From Alloalcanivorax marinus (GTDB lineage: Bacteria; Pseudomonadota; Gammaproteobacteria; Pseudomonadales; Alcanivoracaceae), in assembly GCF_016785095.1 (NCBI RefSeq), contig NZ_JAEKJB010000001.1, positions 186,001 to 250,000 of the forward strand: 64,000 nt of DNA, in the 5' to 3' direction. Position numbers and translations under genes: made by a program. The notes beneath the pieces are model-generated. The model was given only the letters and a program-made list of their open reading frames with translations. It had not been told where the DNA came from and did no database searches. Of the stretch, positions 1 to 9,725 are shown one piece after another (the stretch's first letter is position 1; every line of letters starts with the position of its first letter).

Positions 1-900
1 GTCGGTGAGTTGCTTAAGCGGCTTTTGCACCATGCCGGCGGCGGCGATGTAGGACAGGAAGCCACCCACGGTGAGCGCCTCGCCCATCAGGGTGATGTAC
101 AGATAGGTGACCGCGCCGATCGCCGCCGCCACGAACAGCTGCACGATCACCGTGGAGGCGATCTTGCTGGCGTTGAGCTTGGTGTTCTGCCGCGAAAAAC
201 GGCGGCTCACGGAATGGAAGCGGTCGGCCTCCAGCTTCTGGCCACCGAAAATCTTCACCGCCTGGTTGCCCTCGATGGCCTCGCCCAGGAACTGGGTGAT
301 GTTGCCCATGGACGACTGGATGCGCCGGCTGATGCGTCGGAAACGCTTGCTGGTCAGATTGACCACGGTGGCCACCAGGGGCGCCATCACCAGCAGGATC
401 AAGGTCAGCTTCCAGTTCTGGTAGAGCAAAAAGGTGATCAGCCCGATCACCGTCAGTCCCTCGCGCAGCATCACGATGATGGCGTCGGTGCCGGCGCTGG
501 TGACCTGCTGGGCATCGAAGATGATCTTCGACATGATCCGCCCGGAAGCGTTGTTGTTGTATTCCGCCTGGGGCAGACGCAGCACCTGGCCGAACACTTC
601 GTTGCGCAACCGGTAAACAATCTCCTGGGCCACCCAGGTCATCGAGTAACTGCCCATGAACTGGCCGATGCCCTGGGCCAGGGCGATAAAGAACGGCGCG
701 ATGGACACGATCACCACCCGGTGCGGTTCCGGGTTGACCACGGTCTCGCCCAGGTAACCGGCGAGCTGGGCGGCGCCGGCCTGGGTGGCGGCGTAGATGG
801 CGTAGCCGAAAAAACTGGCGAGCAGAATCGCCCAGTGGGGTTTTACGTAGGAAAGCAGCCGTTTGTAGGTCTGCCAGGCATCATCGGGTAGTTGGCTCAT
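1..900 (-). CDS. msbA: Lipid A export ABC transporter MsbA, N-terminal part (gene runs off the window)
   Basis: About 300 residues read on the minus strand from the ATG at 898-900 with no stop before the window edge. They form the transmembrane half of a type IV ABC exporter: hydrophobic helices, then an intracellular helix region with EGNQAVKIFGG and RFSRQNTK, typical of MsbA. MsbA flips lipid A-core from the inner to the outer leaflet of the inner membrane. The ATPase domain lies outside the window. The start overlaps the exbD stop (ATGA), and the order ExbB-ExbD-MsbA next to comEC is common in gammaproteobacteria. Family assignment is firm; MsbA rather than another exporter follows from context. 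Confidence 0.88.
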   Translation of the reverse strand, partial: MSQLPDDAWQTYKRLLSYVKPHWAILLASFFGYAIYAATQAGAAQLAGYLGETVVNPEPHRVVIVSIAPFFIALAQGIGQFMGSYSMTWVAQEIVYRLRNEVFGQVLRLPQAEYNNNASGRIMSKIIFDAQQVTSAGTDAIIVMLREGLTVIGLITFLLYQNWKLTLILLVMAPLVATVVNLTSKRFRRISRRIQSSMGNITQFLGEAIEGNQAVKIFGGQKLEADRFHSVSRRFSRQNTKLNASKIASTVIVQLFVAAAIGAVTYLYITLMGEALTVGGFLSYIAAAGMVQKPLKQLTD

Positions 901-1322
901 TGCCCCTCGTCATCGGCTTCGCGCGTGGTGAGCGACAGCTTATCAAAGCCGAGCTGTCCGGCCACGTCCATCACGCGCACCACCGCCTGGTAACTGGCGT
1001 TGGCGTCGGCGGTAATGATCATCGGCCGGGTGGTCTTGTCCTGACCCAGACGCAACAGCGCCGAGCGCAGACCCCGCTCGCTGTTGTCGGCGAGCTTCTC
1101 GCCATTGATCACATACTCGCCCAGCGGCGACACCAGAATCTCCACCGCCTCGGGCACCGCTTGCGGCGGCGTGCCCTTGGCCTCGGGCAAGGTCAGCGCC
1201 AGCTGGGTCTCGCGGGTGAAGGTGGTGGACACCATGAAGAAAATCAACAGCAGGAACACCACGTCGATCAGCGGCGTCAGGTTGACGCTGATTTCCTCCT
1301 GACGCGGGCGCGGGAATTTCAC
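897..1322 (-). CDS. exbD: ExbD/TolR-family biopolymer transport protein
   Basis: This 141-residue protein has a short cytoplasmic N-terminus, one membrane helix (about residues 17-35) carrying the conserved Asp in LTPLIDVVFLLLIFF, and a periplasmic ExbD/TolR domain. With ExbB it forms a proton channel that energises TonB- or Tol-type envelope machinery. The gene overlaps ExbB upstream and msbA downstream by 4 nt each, so the three are co-translated. No tonB lies beside it. A role linked to lipid A export or envelope upkeep is possible, but that is inference from position. Confidence 0.88.
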   Translation of the reverse strand: MKFPRPRQEEISVNLTPLIDVVFLLLIFFMVSTTFTRETQLALTLPEAKGTPPQAVPEAVEILVSPLGEYVINGEKLADNSERGLRSALLRLGQDKTTRPMIITADANASYQAVVRVMDVAGQLGFDKLSLTTREADDEGQ

Positions 1323-1960
1323 GGCTTGCCTCCGGCACCGTCCGCCGGGCCGGCTTCCCGGTCACCGTGCACCAGATCCACCAGGTGCACCGCGTTCTGT
1401 TCCATGCCCACGGTAATCTCCTCCACCCGGCGCACGAAGAAGCGGTGGAAGAAAATCGCCGGGATCGCCACCACCAGACCGGCGGCGGTGGTAAGCAGCG
1501 CCTGGGAAATGCCGCCGGCCAGTTGGGCGGCGTCACCGGTACCGTGGATCATGATCGCGGCGAACACGTCGATCATGCCGATCACCGTGCCCAGCAGGCC
1601 CAGCAGCGGGGCGATGGCGGCGATGGAACCCAGGGTGGCCAGGTATTTTTCCAGATCGTGGACCACGCCGGTGGCTTCCTCCTGGATGCTCTCCTTCATG
1701 ATCTCGCGGCCATGGCGGGCATTGGCCAGGCCGGCGGCGAGGATGCGCCCCAACGGCGACTGCTCACGCAAGGCATTGAGGCGCTGGGCGTTGAGTTGCC
1801 CTTTGCGCAGCCAGCCGCGCACCTGGTTGAGCGTATCCGGCGGCGACAGTTTACTCGGACGCAGGGTCCAGAAGCGTTCCACCACGATGGCCAGGGCCAC
1901 CACCGAACTGATCAGGATCGGGAGCATCATCCAGCCCCCGGACCGCACTAGATCCTGCAC
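1319..1960 (-). CDS. exbB: ExbB/TolQ/MotA-family proton channel protein
   Basis: This 213-residue protein has an N-terminal membrane helix (GGWMMLPILISSVVALAIV), a cytoplasmic loop, and two C-terminal helices with the family signature APLLGLLGTVIGMIDVF. It partners the adjacent ExbD. I chose the GTG at 1958-1960 because AAAGGGGA sits about 6 nt upstream; the longer GTG start at 1978 has no good Shine-Dalgarno sequence. The gene follows comEC by about 20 nt on the same strand, so comEC-exbB-exbD-msbA probably form one transcript. Confidence 0.85.
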   Translation of the reverse strand: MQDLVRSGGWMMLPILISSVVALAIVVERFWTLRPSKLSPPDTLNQVRGWLRKGQLNAQRLNALREQSPLGRILAAGLANARHGREIMKESIQEEATGVVHDLEKYLATLGSIAAIAPLLGLLGTVIGMIDVFAAIMIHGTGDAAQLAGGISQALLTTAAGLVVAIPAIFFHRFFVRRVEEITVGMEQNAVHLVDLVHGDREAGPADGAGGKP

Positions 1961-1981
1961 GTAAGATCCCCTTTCCACGAT

Positions 1982-4210
1982 TCACCAATAGCGCCCGCTG
2001 GCGGGCCGGTGCCAGGGCCGGCCATGGTCCTGGCGCCACTTTGTTATAAGCGCGGCATTATCAAGGCCCCCCAGGCGAAACACAATCATGCCGGTCCGGT
2101 CGGTGCGCAGAACCGTGACACCGGCCGCTTCCAGGCGGGCGACCAGGTCCGGCGCCGGGTGGTGGAAGCGGTTGGCGTAACCCACCGAGGCCACCGCCCA
2201 GCGCGGCGCCAGCGAACGCACCCAGGCGTCGGCGCTGGACGAGGCGCTGCCGTGATGGGCCAATTGCAGTACTTCCACCGGCGCCACCTTGCCCAGCAGT
2301 CGGTATTCCACCGCCGTGGTGATGTCGCCGGTGAGCAGCAGGCTGGCGCCCACCGCGTCCACGCGCAGCACACAGCTGGCATCGTTACCGCTCCAGCCAT
2401 CGTCGCGGGGCCACAGCACCCGGAAATCAACGCCGTCGAAACGCCAGTGCTGACCGGCCCGGCAGGCCGTGGCCGGCGCGGAGAGACGGCCCGGCTCCCC
2501 GGCCAGCAAGCGCCCCGGCCAGGGCAGATCCCCCAACCCGCCGGCGTGGTCGCCATCGCCATGGCTGACCACCGTGACATCCGGTCGCAGCCGATGACGG
2601 CGCAGCCAGGGCACCACCACCCGGGCCATGGCGGAGCCGCCCTCCCAGGCCGGCCCCACGTCGTACAGCACCAGATGCCGGGCGGTGCGCAACGCCAGGG
2701 CCTGGCCCTGGCCGACCTCGAACACCACCAGATCCACCCGCCCTGGCGGCGGTGCCCCCGGGTCCGGCAACCACCAGGGCAGCAGACACAGCACCAGCAA
2801 CCGGCGCGGCCAGGGCCAGGCCGGTAACAGCCACAGCAGGCAGGCGGCCAACAGCAATGCCCCACCCCAGCCGGCCGCCGGCGGCAGCGACGGGGCCGGC
2901 CAGGTGGCCAGGCAGTCCATGATCGCCACCGCCAGTTCCACGCCGGTCGCCGCCGCCATCAACGGCGGGCCGCTGTCCACGACCGCCCCCAGCAACGCCG
3001 CCGGCACCACCAGCAGGCTGAACAGCGGCACCAGCAGCAGATTGGCCAACGGTGCCCACCAGGCCCAGATACCGAACAGCGCGGCGCCGGCCACCGCCAT
3101 GGGCACCGGCAACGCCAGCATCACCGGCAGGCGCCCGCCGTCGAGCAGCAACAGAATCACCGCCACGGCGCCGAATGACAGCCACAAGCCCGCCGAGAGC
3201 GCCGCCAGCGGGTCCACCAGCAGCACCGCCATCAACGCCAGAGCCAGCACCCGGCCGGCGGGAGGCCCACGCCGGCGCAGCCGGCACCAGGCCAGCACCG
3301 CCATCATCAGCAGGGCCCGCTGGGTAGGCAGGCTGAACCCGGCCAGAGCGGCATAGCCCAGCCCCCCGGCCAGGGCCGGCAACCAGGCCAGTTGCTGCAG
3401 GGCCAGGTGCCGGGCCGGTGGCCACGCCCAGGCGTACAGGGGCGCCAGCAGCCAGCGACCGACCCACCACAACAGGCCGGTGACGAGAGTGAGATGAAGG
3501 CCGGAGATCGCCAGCAGATGGGCGGTGCCGGTGGCCTGGAACCGTTCCCGCAGGGTGGGACCCAGACCGCGCCGGTCACCGGCCACCAGGGCCGGGATCA
3601 CGGCCGCGCCCAGAGGGCTGCCGGCCAACCGCTCGCGCAGGCGCGCCGCCAGCCGCGCGCGAAAGGCATGCAGCCCCCCGGCGGCCCGCACCGGGCCCTC
3701 CACGGCCACCAGCTCGCCACGGGCATCCAAGCGCCGGGACAGCGCGAAACGGGCACCATCCGGCCCGGTCTGGTTGTGCCAGCCATGGGGGAAATAGAGC
3801 CGCACCCGGCCCTGGAAGCGGTCTCCGGCCTGGAGGGCGGGCAAAGGCCCCCAGGCGGTGACCCGCACCCGGTGGCGCCCCGGCCAGCGTGGCTCACCAG
3901 GACCCGGGCTCACCTCCAGCCATAGCCGCTGCCAGGCCACCGGCTCGCCGTAGCGGGCGCGCTGGTCACGCTCCACCAGATCCACCACCCGGGCCCGCAC
4001 GCTCAGTTCCTGGCCGTTCAACGGCTCCGGCAGCCGCGCCGCGAGGCCCTGGTGCAGCGTCAGCGCGCCCAGCCCCCAGGCCAGCGCCAGGCTCACGGCC
4101 AGGCGCGGCTGGCGGGCCACCACGGCCAGCCCCACCAGAGCCGCCAGGGGCCATGGCGAGGTACTCCATACCGCCGCGACCAAGGCCACGGCGACACCGG
4201 CGTAACGCAT
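1982..4210 (-). CDS. comEC: DNA internalization-related competence protein ComEC/Rec2
   Basis: This 742-residue protein has three parts in the usual ComEC order: an N-terminal soluble (DUF4131/OB-like) part after two membrane helices, a central polytopic competence domain starting near LLAISGLHLTLVTGLLWW, and a C-terminal metallo-beta-lactamase-like domain with SHGDGDHAGG and LAHHGSASSS. It forms the inner-membrane channel for transforming single-stranded DNA. The ATG at 4210 has AGGAG 7 nt upstream and is preferred; an in-frame ATG at 4228 adds six residues. No other competence genes are present. Confidence 0.93.
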   Translation of the reverse strand: MRYAGVAVALVAAVWSTSPWPLAALVGLAVVARQPRLAVSLALAWGLGALTLHQGLAARLPEPLNGQELSVRARVVDLVERDQRARYGEPVAWQRLWLEVSPGPGEPRWPGRHRVRVTAWGPLPALQAGDRFQGRVRLYFPHGWHNQTGPDGARFALSRRLDARGELVAVEGPVRAAGGLHAFRARLAARLRERLAGSPLGAAVIPALVAGDRRGLGPTLRERFQATGTAHLLAISGLHLTLVTGLLWWVGRWLLAPLYAWAWPPARHLALQQLAWLPALAGGLGYAALAGFSLPTQRALLMMAVLAWCRLRRRGPPAGRVLALALMAVLLVDPLAALSAGLWLSFGAVAVILLLLDGGRLPVMLALPVPMAVAGAALFGIWAWWAPLANLLLVPLFSLLVVPAALLGAVVDSGPPLMAAATGVELAVAIMDCLATWPAPSLPPAAGWGGALLLAACLLWLLPAWPWPRRLLVLCLLPWWLPDPGAPPPGRVDLVVFEVGQGQALALRTARHLVLYDVGPAWEGGSAMARVVVPWLRRHRLRPDVTVVSHGDGDHAGGLGDLPWPGRLLAGEPGRLSAPATACRAGQHWRFDGVDFRVLWPRDDGWSGNDASCVLRVDAVGASLLLTGDITTAVEYRLLGKVAPVEVLQLAHHGSASSSADAWVRSLAPRWAVASVGYANRFHHPAPDLVARLEAAGVTVLRTDRTGMIVFRLGGLDNAALITKWRQDHGRPWHRPASGRYW

Positions 4211-4328
4211 CCTTGCGCTCCTGATCATCCTGGTCGCGGAGATTCCCTAGGCGACGGCGCCCGGGATCGGCATAATAGCGCCCGCAACGGAACCCTCGTA
4301 TGGATTCCCGCCCGGGAAGCAGTCTCAC

Positions 4329-4850
4329 ATGCCGAAACGGTTATTCCGAAAATACCTGCCCTCGCCGGACCGCCTCAAAGGACATAAGTCCCTGAGCTTT
4401 CTGGGTGGCGTGTTGTCGGACCCCAACCTGTGGCACATCAACCGCCATTCCCTGGCCGGCGCCGCCTTCATCGGCGTCTTTACCGGGCTGCTGCCCATTC
4501 CCCTGCAAATGGGGCTGGCCGCCCTGCTGGCGGTGCGCTTCCACTGCAACCTGCCGCTGTCGGTGGTTCTGGTATGGATTTCCAACCCCGTTACCTATGT
4601 GCCGATCTTTTATTTCACCTACCGGATCGGTGCCTGGATGCTGGGCATGACCCCCAGCCCGCCCCACGGCATCAACGTGGCCTGGTTCGTGGAGCAACTG
4701 GTGCCGCTGTGGGCCGGTTCCCTGGTCTGCGCGCTGATCGCCGGCTTCACCTCCTACCTGGCGGTGAAACTGTTCTGGCGGCTGGCGGTGGTGCGCAGCT
4801 GGCACCTGCGCGCGCGGCGGCGCCGTCAGCAGCGCCGTAACAGCCGCTGA
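4329..4850 (+). CDS. DUF2062 domain membrane protein
   Basis: This 173-residue protein has a basic N-terminus, hydrophobic segments (HSLAGAAFIGVFTGLLPIPL and later helices) and the motif ISNPVTYVPIFY, which mark the DUF2062 family of small inner-membrane proteins of unknown function. The C-terminus is strongly basic (RARRRRQQRRNSR). The gene is divergent from comEC across roughly 100 nt, and homologues often sit beside comEC in gammaproteobacteria. No function can be assigned. Confidence 0.85.
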   Translation: MPKRLFRKYLPSPDRLKGHKSLSFLGGVLSDPNLWHINRHSLAGAAFIGVFTGLLPIPLQMGLAALLAVRFHCNLPLSVVLVWISNPVTYVPIFYFTYRIGAWMLGMTPSPPHGINVAWFVEQLVPLWAGSLVCALIAGFTSYLAVKLFWRLAVVRSWHLRARRRRQQRRNSR

Positions 4851-4945
4851 ACCCGGCCACCCGACAGGACGCAGAATACCCGCCACGCCGGGCCGCCGCT
4901 GTCGGCCATCGCGGTGTCTTTGCGTAGGCTGGGGCTTACCCGGCG

Positions 4946-5626
4946 TCAGAACGTTCTGAGAAGACCTTCGTGGAGTTCGTGGCGGGTCTGGCAGCGGCCG
5001 GCGATGCGATGATCGTGGGTGACGATCAGCAACGCGGTGCCCAGGCGCCGGTTGAGATCCAGCATCAGTTCCTGAACCTGATCGGCGGTGCGCTCGTCCA
5101 GGTTGCCGGTGGGCTCGTCGGCGAGCACCAGGGCCGGGTCGGTGACCAGCGCCCGGGCAATGGCCACCCGTTGGCGTTCGCCGCCGCTGAGCATGGCCGG
5201 CTTGTGGCTGGCGCGTGCCGCCAGCCCCACCTGGTCAAGCAGGCGCGCCGCCCGTTCCCGGGCCTCGGCGGGCCGCAAGCGGCGGATCAGCAACGGCATG
5301 GCCACGTTTTCCAGGGCGGTGAATTCCGGCAGCAGATGGTGGAACTGGTAAACGAACCCCAGGTAGTGGTTGCGAATACGCCCCAGACCCCGGTCGTTGA
5401 GCCCGGCCAGGGGCTGCCCACCGATGGCCACGGTGCCCTCGGTGGGCGCGTCCAGGCCACCGAGCAGATTCAGCAGGGTGGACTTGCCGGAGCCCGAGGC
5501 GCCAACGATGGCGGCGGTGTCGCCACGGCGCACGGTCAGGTTGACGCCGCTCAGCACCTCCAGCTCACCCTGCCCTTCCTGGTAGCGTTTGATCAGGCCA
5601 TCGGCGGCCAGCACGATGTCATTCAT
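4946..5626 (-). CDS. lolD: Lipoprotein-releasing ABC transporter ATP-binding protein LolD
   Basis: This 226-residue ABC ATPase has Walker [17 protein letters not shown], the Q-loop region [18 protein letters not shown] typical of LolD, signature LSGGERQR and Walker [13 protein letters not shown]. It powers extraction of outer-membrane lipoproteins from the inner membrane for transfer to LolA. Its start overlaps the end of the Lol permease gene by 8 nt. It is convergent with the DUF2062 gene, with about 95 nt between them and no obvious terminator. Confidence 0.94.
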   Translation of the reverse strand: MNDIVLAADGLIKRYQEGQGELEVLSGVNLTVRRGDTAAIVGASGSGKSTLLNLLGGLDAPTEGTVAIGGQPLAGLNDRGLGRIRNHYLGFVYQFHHLLPEFTALENVAMPLLIRRLRPAEARERAARLLDQVGLAARASHKPAMLSGGERQRVAIARALVTDPALVLADEPTGNLDERTADQVQELMLDLNRRLGTALLIVTHDHRIAGRCQTRHELHEGLLRTF

Positions 5627-6854
5627 AACGCAGCGCCTCCGCCGGCCGCACCCGGCTGGCCCGCCAGGAGGGGTAGAGAGTGGCGGCGAAGGTGATCACC
5701 ATGGCGATGGCGACGATGATCCCCACGTCGCTCCATTCCAGTTGCGACGGCAAATAGTTGACGAAGTAAGCATCGAACAGCCGGGTATTGAAGGTGCGTT
5801 CGATCCAGGCCGCCACCTCGCTGACGTTATTGGCCAGCAGCACCCCGAGCAGGGTGCCGAGGATGGTGCCGGCCAGACCGATCACCGCTCCCTGGACCAT
5901 GAAGATCCGCATGATGGTACCCGGCGACGCGCCCAGGGTGCGCAGCACGGCAATGTTGCCGCGCTTCTCGGTGACCAGCATCACCTGGCTGGAAATAATA
6001 TTGAACGCGGCCACCGCGACGATGAAGCTGAGCAGCAGGGTCATCATGCTCTTTTCCATCTTGATGGCCTGGAACAGATTGCCGTGGGTGCGGGTCCAGT
6101 CGGTGGTGTAGTAATCCGGGCCAAGTGCTTGCTGCAGCCCCCAGCCGATGTCCGGCGCCGCGAACAGATCGCTCAGCCGCAGATGGATGCCCTCCACGGT
6201 GCCAGGCTGGCGGTGCAGCACGGCGGCGTCCCGGGTGGATACATAGGCATACAGGCCGTCCACCTCGGCGCGGGCGCGGAACACCCCCACCACCTTGAAG
6301 CGCTTGAAGCGCGGCATCACACCCGCCGGCGACACGCTGGCCTCGGGCAGCACCAGGGTCACCTTGTCGCCGACCTCCGCGTTCAGCTTGCGGGCCAGAC
6401 CGTAGCCCAGCACCACCCCGAAACGGGTATCCGCCAGGGCATCGAAATCCCCTTCCCACATCATGTCGCCAACGATGGAAACGCGCCGTTCCGCCTCCGG
6501 CTCGACGCCATTGATCAGGGCGCCGGCCACGTTGCCCTTGTGGGTGAGCATGCCTTCAAGCTGAATGAACGGCGCCGCCGCTTCCACGCCCGGGTAACCG
6601 CTCACCTGATCGGCGAGCTGGCGCCAGTCCTCCACCGGCTCGCGGCCATGCACGGACAAATGGGTCACCATCCCCAGGATGCGGGTCTGAAGCTCACGGT
6701 CGAAGCCGTTCATCACCGACAAGACGGTGATCAATACGGCGACGCCGAGCATCAGCCCGAGCGCGGAGATCAGGGTGATCACGGAAATGAAGCTATTACG
6801 GGCCCGGGCGCCGGTGTAGCGCAGGCCCACGAACAGGGCAAAGGGTCGAAACAT
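5619..6854 (-). CDS. lolC: Lipoprotein-releasing ABC transporter permease (LolC/LolE, probably LolF type)
   Basis: This 411-residue MacB/LolC-fold permease has an N-terminal helix ([20 protein letters not shown]), a large periplasmic domain, and three C-terminal helices. The segment [17 protein letters not shown] is a LolC/E hallmark. I use the second ATG (6854), which gives [14 protein letters not shown], the usual family start; the first ATG at 6863 adds three residues. Only one permease accompanies lolD here, whereas enterics have both LolC and LolE. A LolF-type homodimer is therefore possible unless a second gene lies elsewhere. Confidence 0.9.
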   Translation of the reverse strand: MFRPFALFVGLRYTGARARNSFISVITLISALGLMLGVAVLITVLSVMNGFDRELQTRILGMVTHLSVHGREPVEDWRQLADQVSGYPGVEAAAPFIQLEGMLTHKGNVAGALINGVEPEAERRVSIVGDMMWEGDFDALADTRFGVVLGYGLARKLNAEVGDKVTLVLPEASVSPAGVMPRFKRFKVVGVFRARAEVDGLYAYVSTRDAAVLHRQPGTVEGIHLRLSDLFAAPDIGWGLQQALGPDYYTTDWTRTHGNLFQAIKMEKSMMTLLLSFIVAVAAFNIISSQVMLVTEKRGNIAVLRTLGASPGTIMRIFMVQGAVIGLAGTILGTLLGVLLANNVSEVAAWIERTFNTRLFDAYFVNYLPSQLEWSDVGIIVAIAMVITFAATLYPSWRASRVRPAEALRYE

Positions 6855-7091
6855 GGCGCGCATTTAAGCACTAAAAGGCCGCGGGGCGCCAGACGAAAAC
6901 CGGCCCGCTGCCGGGATTGGCACGGGCGGGTTGTGATCGGCATCCACGACCGTCCAGCGCGGTCCTGGTTGAATTCGAATCCGCCGGCGAACACCGACGG
7001 TGTTCGGGCGAGGGTCCCGTTGGGACCGCGCCACTTGAACAAAGGTTCAGACTGTGGATGCTAAGGGGTCCAGATTGGGGGAAGGAACAAT

Positions 7092-7694
7092 ATGAACAAC
7101 ATCATTGCCGCGCTGCTGGTGGCGCTGATCGTCTCGCCGATGGCCGCCTGGGCCGCCGACGGCCCTACCCGGGGCATGAGCAAGGCGCAGGTTCGCCAGC
7201 AGTTCGGCGAACCGCAACGGGTGCGGACACCGGTGGGCAATCCGCCCATCGGGCGCTGGCACTACCCGGACTTCACCGTTTATTTCGAGAACGACATCGT
7301 GCTGCACAGCGTGTCCGAGGAGCGCCCGGCACGCACCGATGAGACCACCACCGTGCGTGAACGGGAAACAGGCCACCCTTTGCCTCCGGACGTGGAGAAC
7401 GAGGAAACCCAGATCGAAGTGGAGTCGCGCATCAAGAACCGGGACGCGGATTCCGACGATGAGCGCGACAAGAAAAGAGACGACGACGAAACCGACGAAT
7501 CCGACATCGCCCCGGGCAGCACCGGCGTGCGCGCCGCCGGCAGCGAGCAGGAAGAGGAAGCGGAGCGCGACCTGGATGCCGACCCGCAAGACCAGGACAC
7601 CGCCACCGACCCGGACAAAGCCGCCGACCGGTTCCGTTTCGACCCGGCGTCCGGCCGCATCGTGATCGAGGATGAGGACGACAACGAGGGCTAG
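7092..7694 (+). CDS. Secreted hypothetical protein with SmpA/OmlA-like N-domain and acidic tail
   Basis: This 200-residue protein has a clear Sec signal peptide (hydrophobic core IIAALLVALIVSPMAAW, likely cut after AWA). The next region, GMSKAQVRQQFGEPQRV ... HYPDFTVYFEN, resembles the small fold used by SmpA/BamE and related lipoproteins, although the lipobox Cys is absent. From about residue 80 the chain is very rich in Asp, Glu, Lys and Arg and looks disordered. The Shine-Dalgarno GGAAGGAA lies just upstream. I do not recognise the family beyond this; a periplasmic location is likely. Confidence 0.7.
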   Translation: MNNIIAALLVALIVSPMAAWAADGPTRGMSKAQVRQQFGEPQRVRTPVGNPPIGRWHYPDFTVYFENDIVLHSVSEERPARTDETTTVRERETGHPLPPDVENEETQIEVESRIKNRDADSDDERDKKRDDDETDESDIAPGSTGVRAAGSEQEEEAERDLDADPQDQDTATDPDKAADRFRFDPASGRIVIEDEDDNEG

Positions 7695-7762
7695 GCGGTT
7701 ATCATTGACGCTGATCGGCGACCGCCACACAATCGCGCGGTTGCCAATCAGCGAGCCGACCG

Positions 7763-8770
7763 ATGCGCCTGTTATTGCCCGAATGGCACCCCCAGTGGGG
7801 GGTGCTGCTGGCCTGGCCCGACGCCGACACCGACTGGGCCCGCCAGTTGGACGCCGCCCACGCCACCTACACCGCCCTGATCCGTGCCCTGCTCGACCAC
7901 GAGCGGGTGCTGTTGCTGTGCCGTGACGACGAGCGCGCCGACCAGGCCCGCCGATGCCTGGCCGAGGCCGGCGCCGACCTGAGCCGGCTGCGCATCGAGT
8001 TGGCCGACTACGACGATACCTGGGCCCGGGACTTCGGCCCCATCAGTGTCGCCGACGACGGCGCCCCGCGACTGCTGGACTTCCGTTTTACCGGCTGGGG
8101 CCACAAGTTCCCGGCGCGACGGGACGACGCCCTTAACGCCACCCTGCCCTGGCGCGCCCCCCGGGAAACCGTGGACCTGGTACTGGAAGGCGGCGCCATC
8201 GACACCGACGGCCACGGCACCCTGCTCACCACCCGGGCCTGCCTGCGCAACCCCAACCGCAACCCGCTGCTCAGCGAGCAGGAACTGGCCGAACGCCTGC
8301 GCGTCACCCTCGGCGTCGAGCGCATCTGGTGGCTGGACCATGGCGAGCTGGAAGGCGACGACACCGACGCCCACGTGGACACCCTGGCGCGCTTCGTCAA
8401 CGCCAACACCATCGCCTACGTGGGCTGCGACGACCGGGAGGACGCCCACCACGCAGCCCTGGCGGACATGGCCCGGGAACTGGAAGCCCTGGCTGATGCC
8501 CACGACCTGAGGCTGGTGCGCCTGCCCATGGCCAACGCCCAATACAACGCCGAGGGCGAGAGGTTGCCGGCCACCTACGCCAACTTCCTGATCACCAACC
8601 GCAAGATCCTGGTGCCGGTGTACGGCTGCGCCAGCGACGCGGCGGCACTGAATGCCCTGGCGGCGGTGGCCGGCGAGCGCGCCGTGGAGGGTATCCCCTG
8701 CCGGCCGCTGATCGAGCAGGGCGGCAGCCTGCACTGCGTGACCATGCAACTGCCGGAAGGCGTGCTGTAG
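7763..8770 (+). CDS. aguA: Agmatine deiminase
   Basis: This 335-residue protein belongs to the peptidyl-arginine/agmatine deiminase family. It hydrolyses agmatine to N-carbamoylputrescine and ammonia in the arginine decarboxylase route to putrescine. Visible features are PEWHPQWGVLLAWP at the N-terminus, the DDTWARDFGPI motif, GGAIDTDGHGTLLTT around the active site, and the nucleophile in GGSLHCVTMQLP (Cys325). AguB follows after 32 nt, so the two steps are probably co-transcribed. Confidence 0.94.
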   Translation: MRLLLPEWHPQWGVLLAWPDADTDWARQLDAAHATYTALIRALLDHERVLLLCRDDERADQARRCLAEAGADLSRLRIELADYDDTWARDFGPISVADDGAPRLLDFRFTGWGHKFPARRDDALNATLPWRAPRETVDLVLEGGAIDTDGHGTLLTTRACLRNPNRNPLLSEQELAERLRVTLGVERIWWLDHGELEGDDTDAHVDTLARFVNANTIAYVGCDDREDAHHAALADMARELEALADAHDLRLVRLPMANAQYNAEGERLPATYANFLITNRKILVPVYGCASDAAALNALAAVAGERAVEGIPCRPLIEQGGSLHCVTMQLPEGVL

Positions 8771-8802
8771 ACTGATTCACCCAACCCCTGAAAAGGAACA
8801 CC

Positions 8803-9696
8803 ATGCGCGTCGCCGCCATTCAGCAGCAAAACAGCGCCGACCTGGCGCGCAACCTGGACCGCTCCATGGAGAAGATCCGCGAGGCCGCCGCCGCCGGCGC
8901 CGAGCTGGTGATGCTCCAGGAGCTGCACCGCAGTCTGTATTTCTGCCAGACCGAGGATACCTCGGTGTTCGACCTGGCCGAGCCGATCCCTGGCCCCAGC
9001 ACCGACGCGCTCGGCGCCCTGGCCCGGGAGCTGAACATCGTGATCGTGGCCAGCCTGTTCGAGAAGCGCGCCACCGGCCTGTACCACAACACCGCCGTGG
9101 TGCTGGAACGCGATGGCAACCTGGCCGGCCTGTACCGCAAGATGCACATCCCCGATGACCCGGGCTTCTACGAGAAGTTCTACTTCACCCCCGGTGACGC
9201 CACCTTCAACACCGGCCAGTCCGGCTTCACACCGATCCGTACCAGCGTCGGCAAGCTGGGGGTGCTGGTGTGCTGGGATCAGTGGTACCCGGAAGCGGCG
9301 CGGCTGATGGCCCTGGCCGGCGCCGACCTGCTGCTCTACCCCACCGCCATCGGCTGGGATCGCACCGACGAGCCCGACGAGCAGGCCCGTCAGCTGGACG
9401 CCTGGATCACCGTGCAGCGGGCCCACGCGGTGGCCAATGGGCTGCCCGTGGTGGTGGCCAACCGTACCGGCTTCGAACCGGCGCCGGACGGCGACGGTGG
9501 CATACAATTCTGGGGTAACAGCTTCATCTGCGGCCCCCAGGGCGAATACCTGGCCCGCGCCGGCGACGACCAGGAGCAGATCCTGATCGCCGACCTGGAC
9601 CCGGCACGCTCCGAATCCGTGCGCCGCATCTGGCCCTACCTGCGCGACCGCCGCATCGACGCCTATGAGGACCTGACCAAGCGCTTCCGGGACTAA
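8803..9696 (+). CDS. aguB: N-carbamoylputrescine amidase
   Basis: This 297-residue nitrilase-superfamily amidase has the Glu-Lys-Cys triad in LQELHRSLYF, RKMHIPDDPGF and LVCWDQWYPEAAR (Cys157). The segment YEKFYFTPGD is characteristic of N-carbamoylputrescine amidases. It converts N-carbamoylputrescine to putrescine, CO2 and ammonia and so completes the pathway begun by AguA. The Shine-Dalgarno AAAAGGAA lies about 6 nt before the ATG. The gene is convergent with degV across a REP pair. Confidence 0.94.
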   Translation: MRVAAIQQQNSADLARNLDRSMEKIREAAAAGAELVMLQELHRSLYFCQTEDTSVFDLAEPIPGPSTDALGALARELNIVIVASLFEKRATGLYHNTAVVLERDGNLAGLYRKMHIPDDPGFYEKFYFTPGDATFNTGQSGFTPIRTSVGKLGVLVCWDQWYPEAARLMALAGADLLLYPTAIGWDRTDEPDEQARQLDAWITVQRAHAVANGLPVVVANRTGFEPAPDGDGGIQFWGNSFICGPQGEYLARAGDDQEQILIADLDPARSESVRRIWPYLRDRRIDAYEDLTKRFRD

Positions 9697-9725
9697 ACCC
9701 CCACTCCTCGCGCCCGCAAAAAATG

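Noticed and set aside
5589-7064. A 491-codon plus-strand open frame opposite the Lol permease
   Set aside because: It is antisense to lolC with family motifs; the protein is His/Gln/Arg-rich without recognisable folds.
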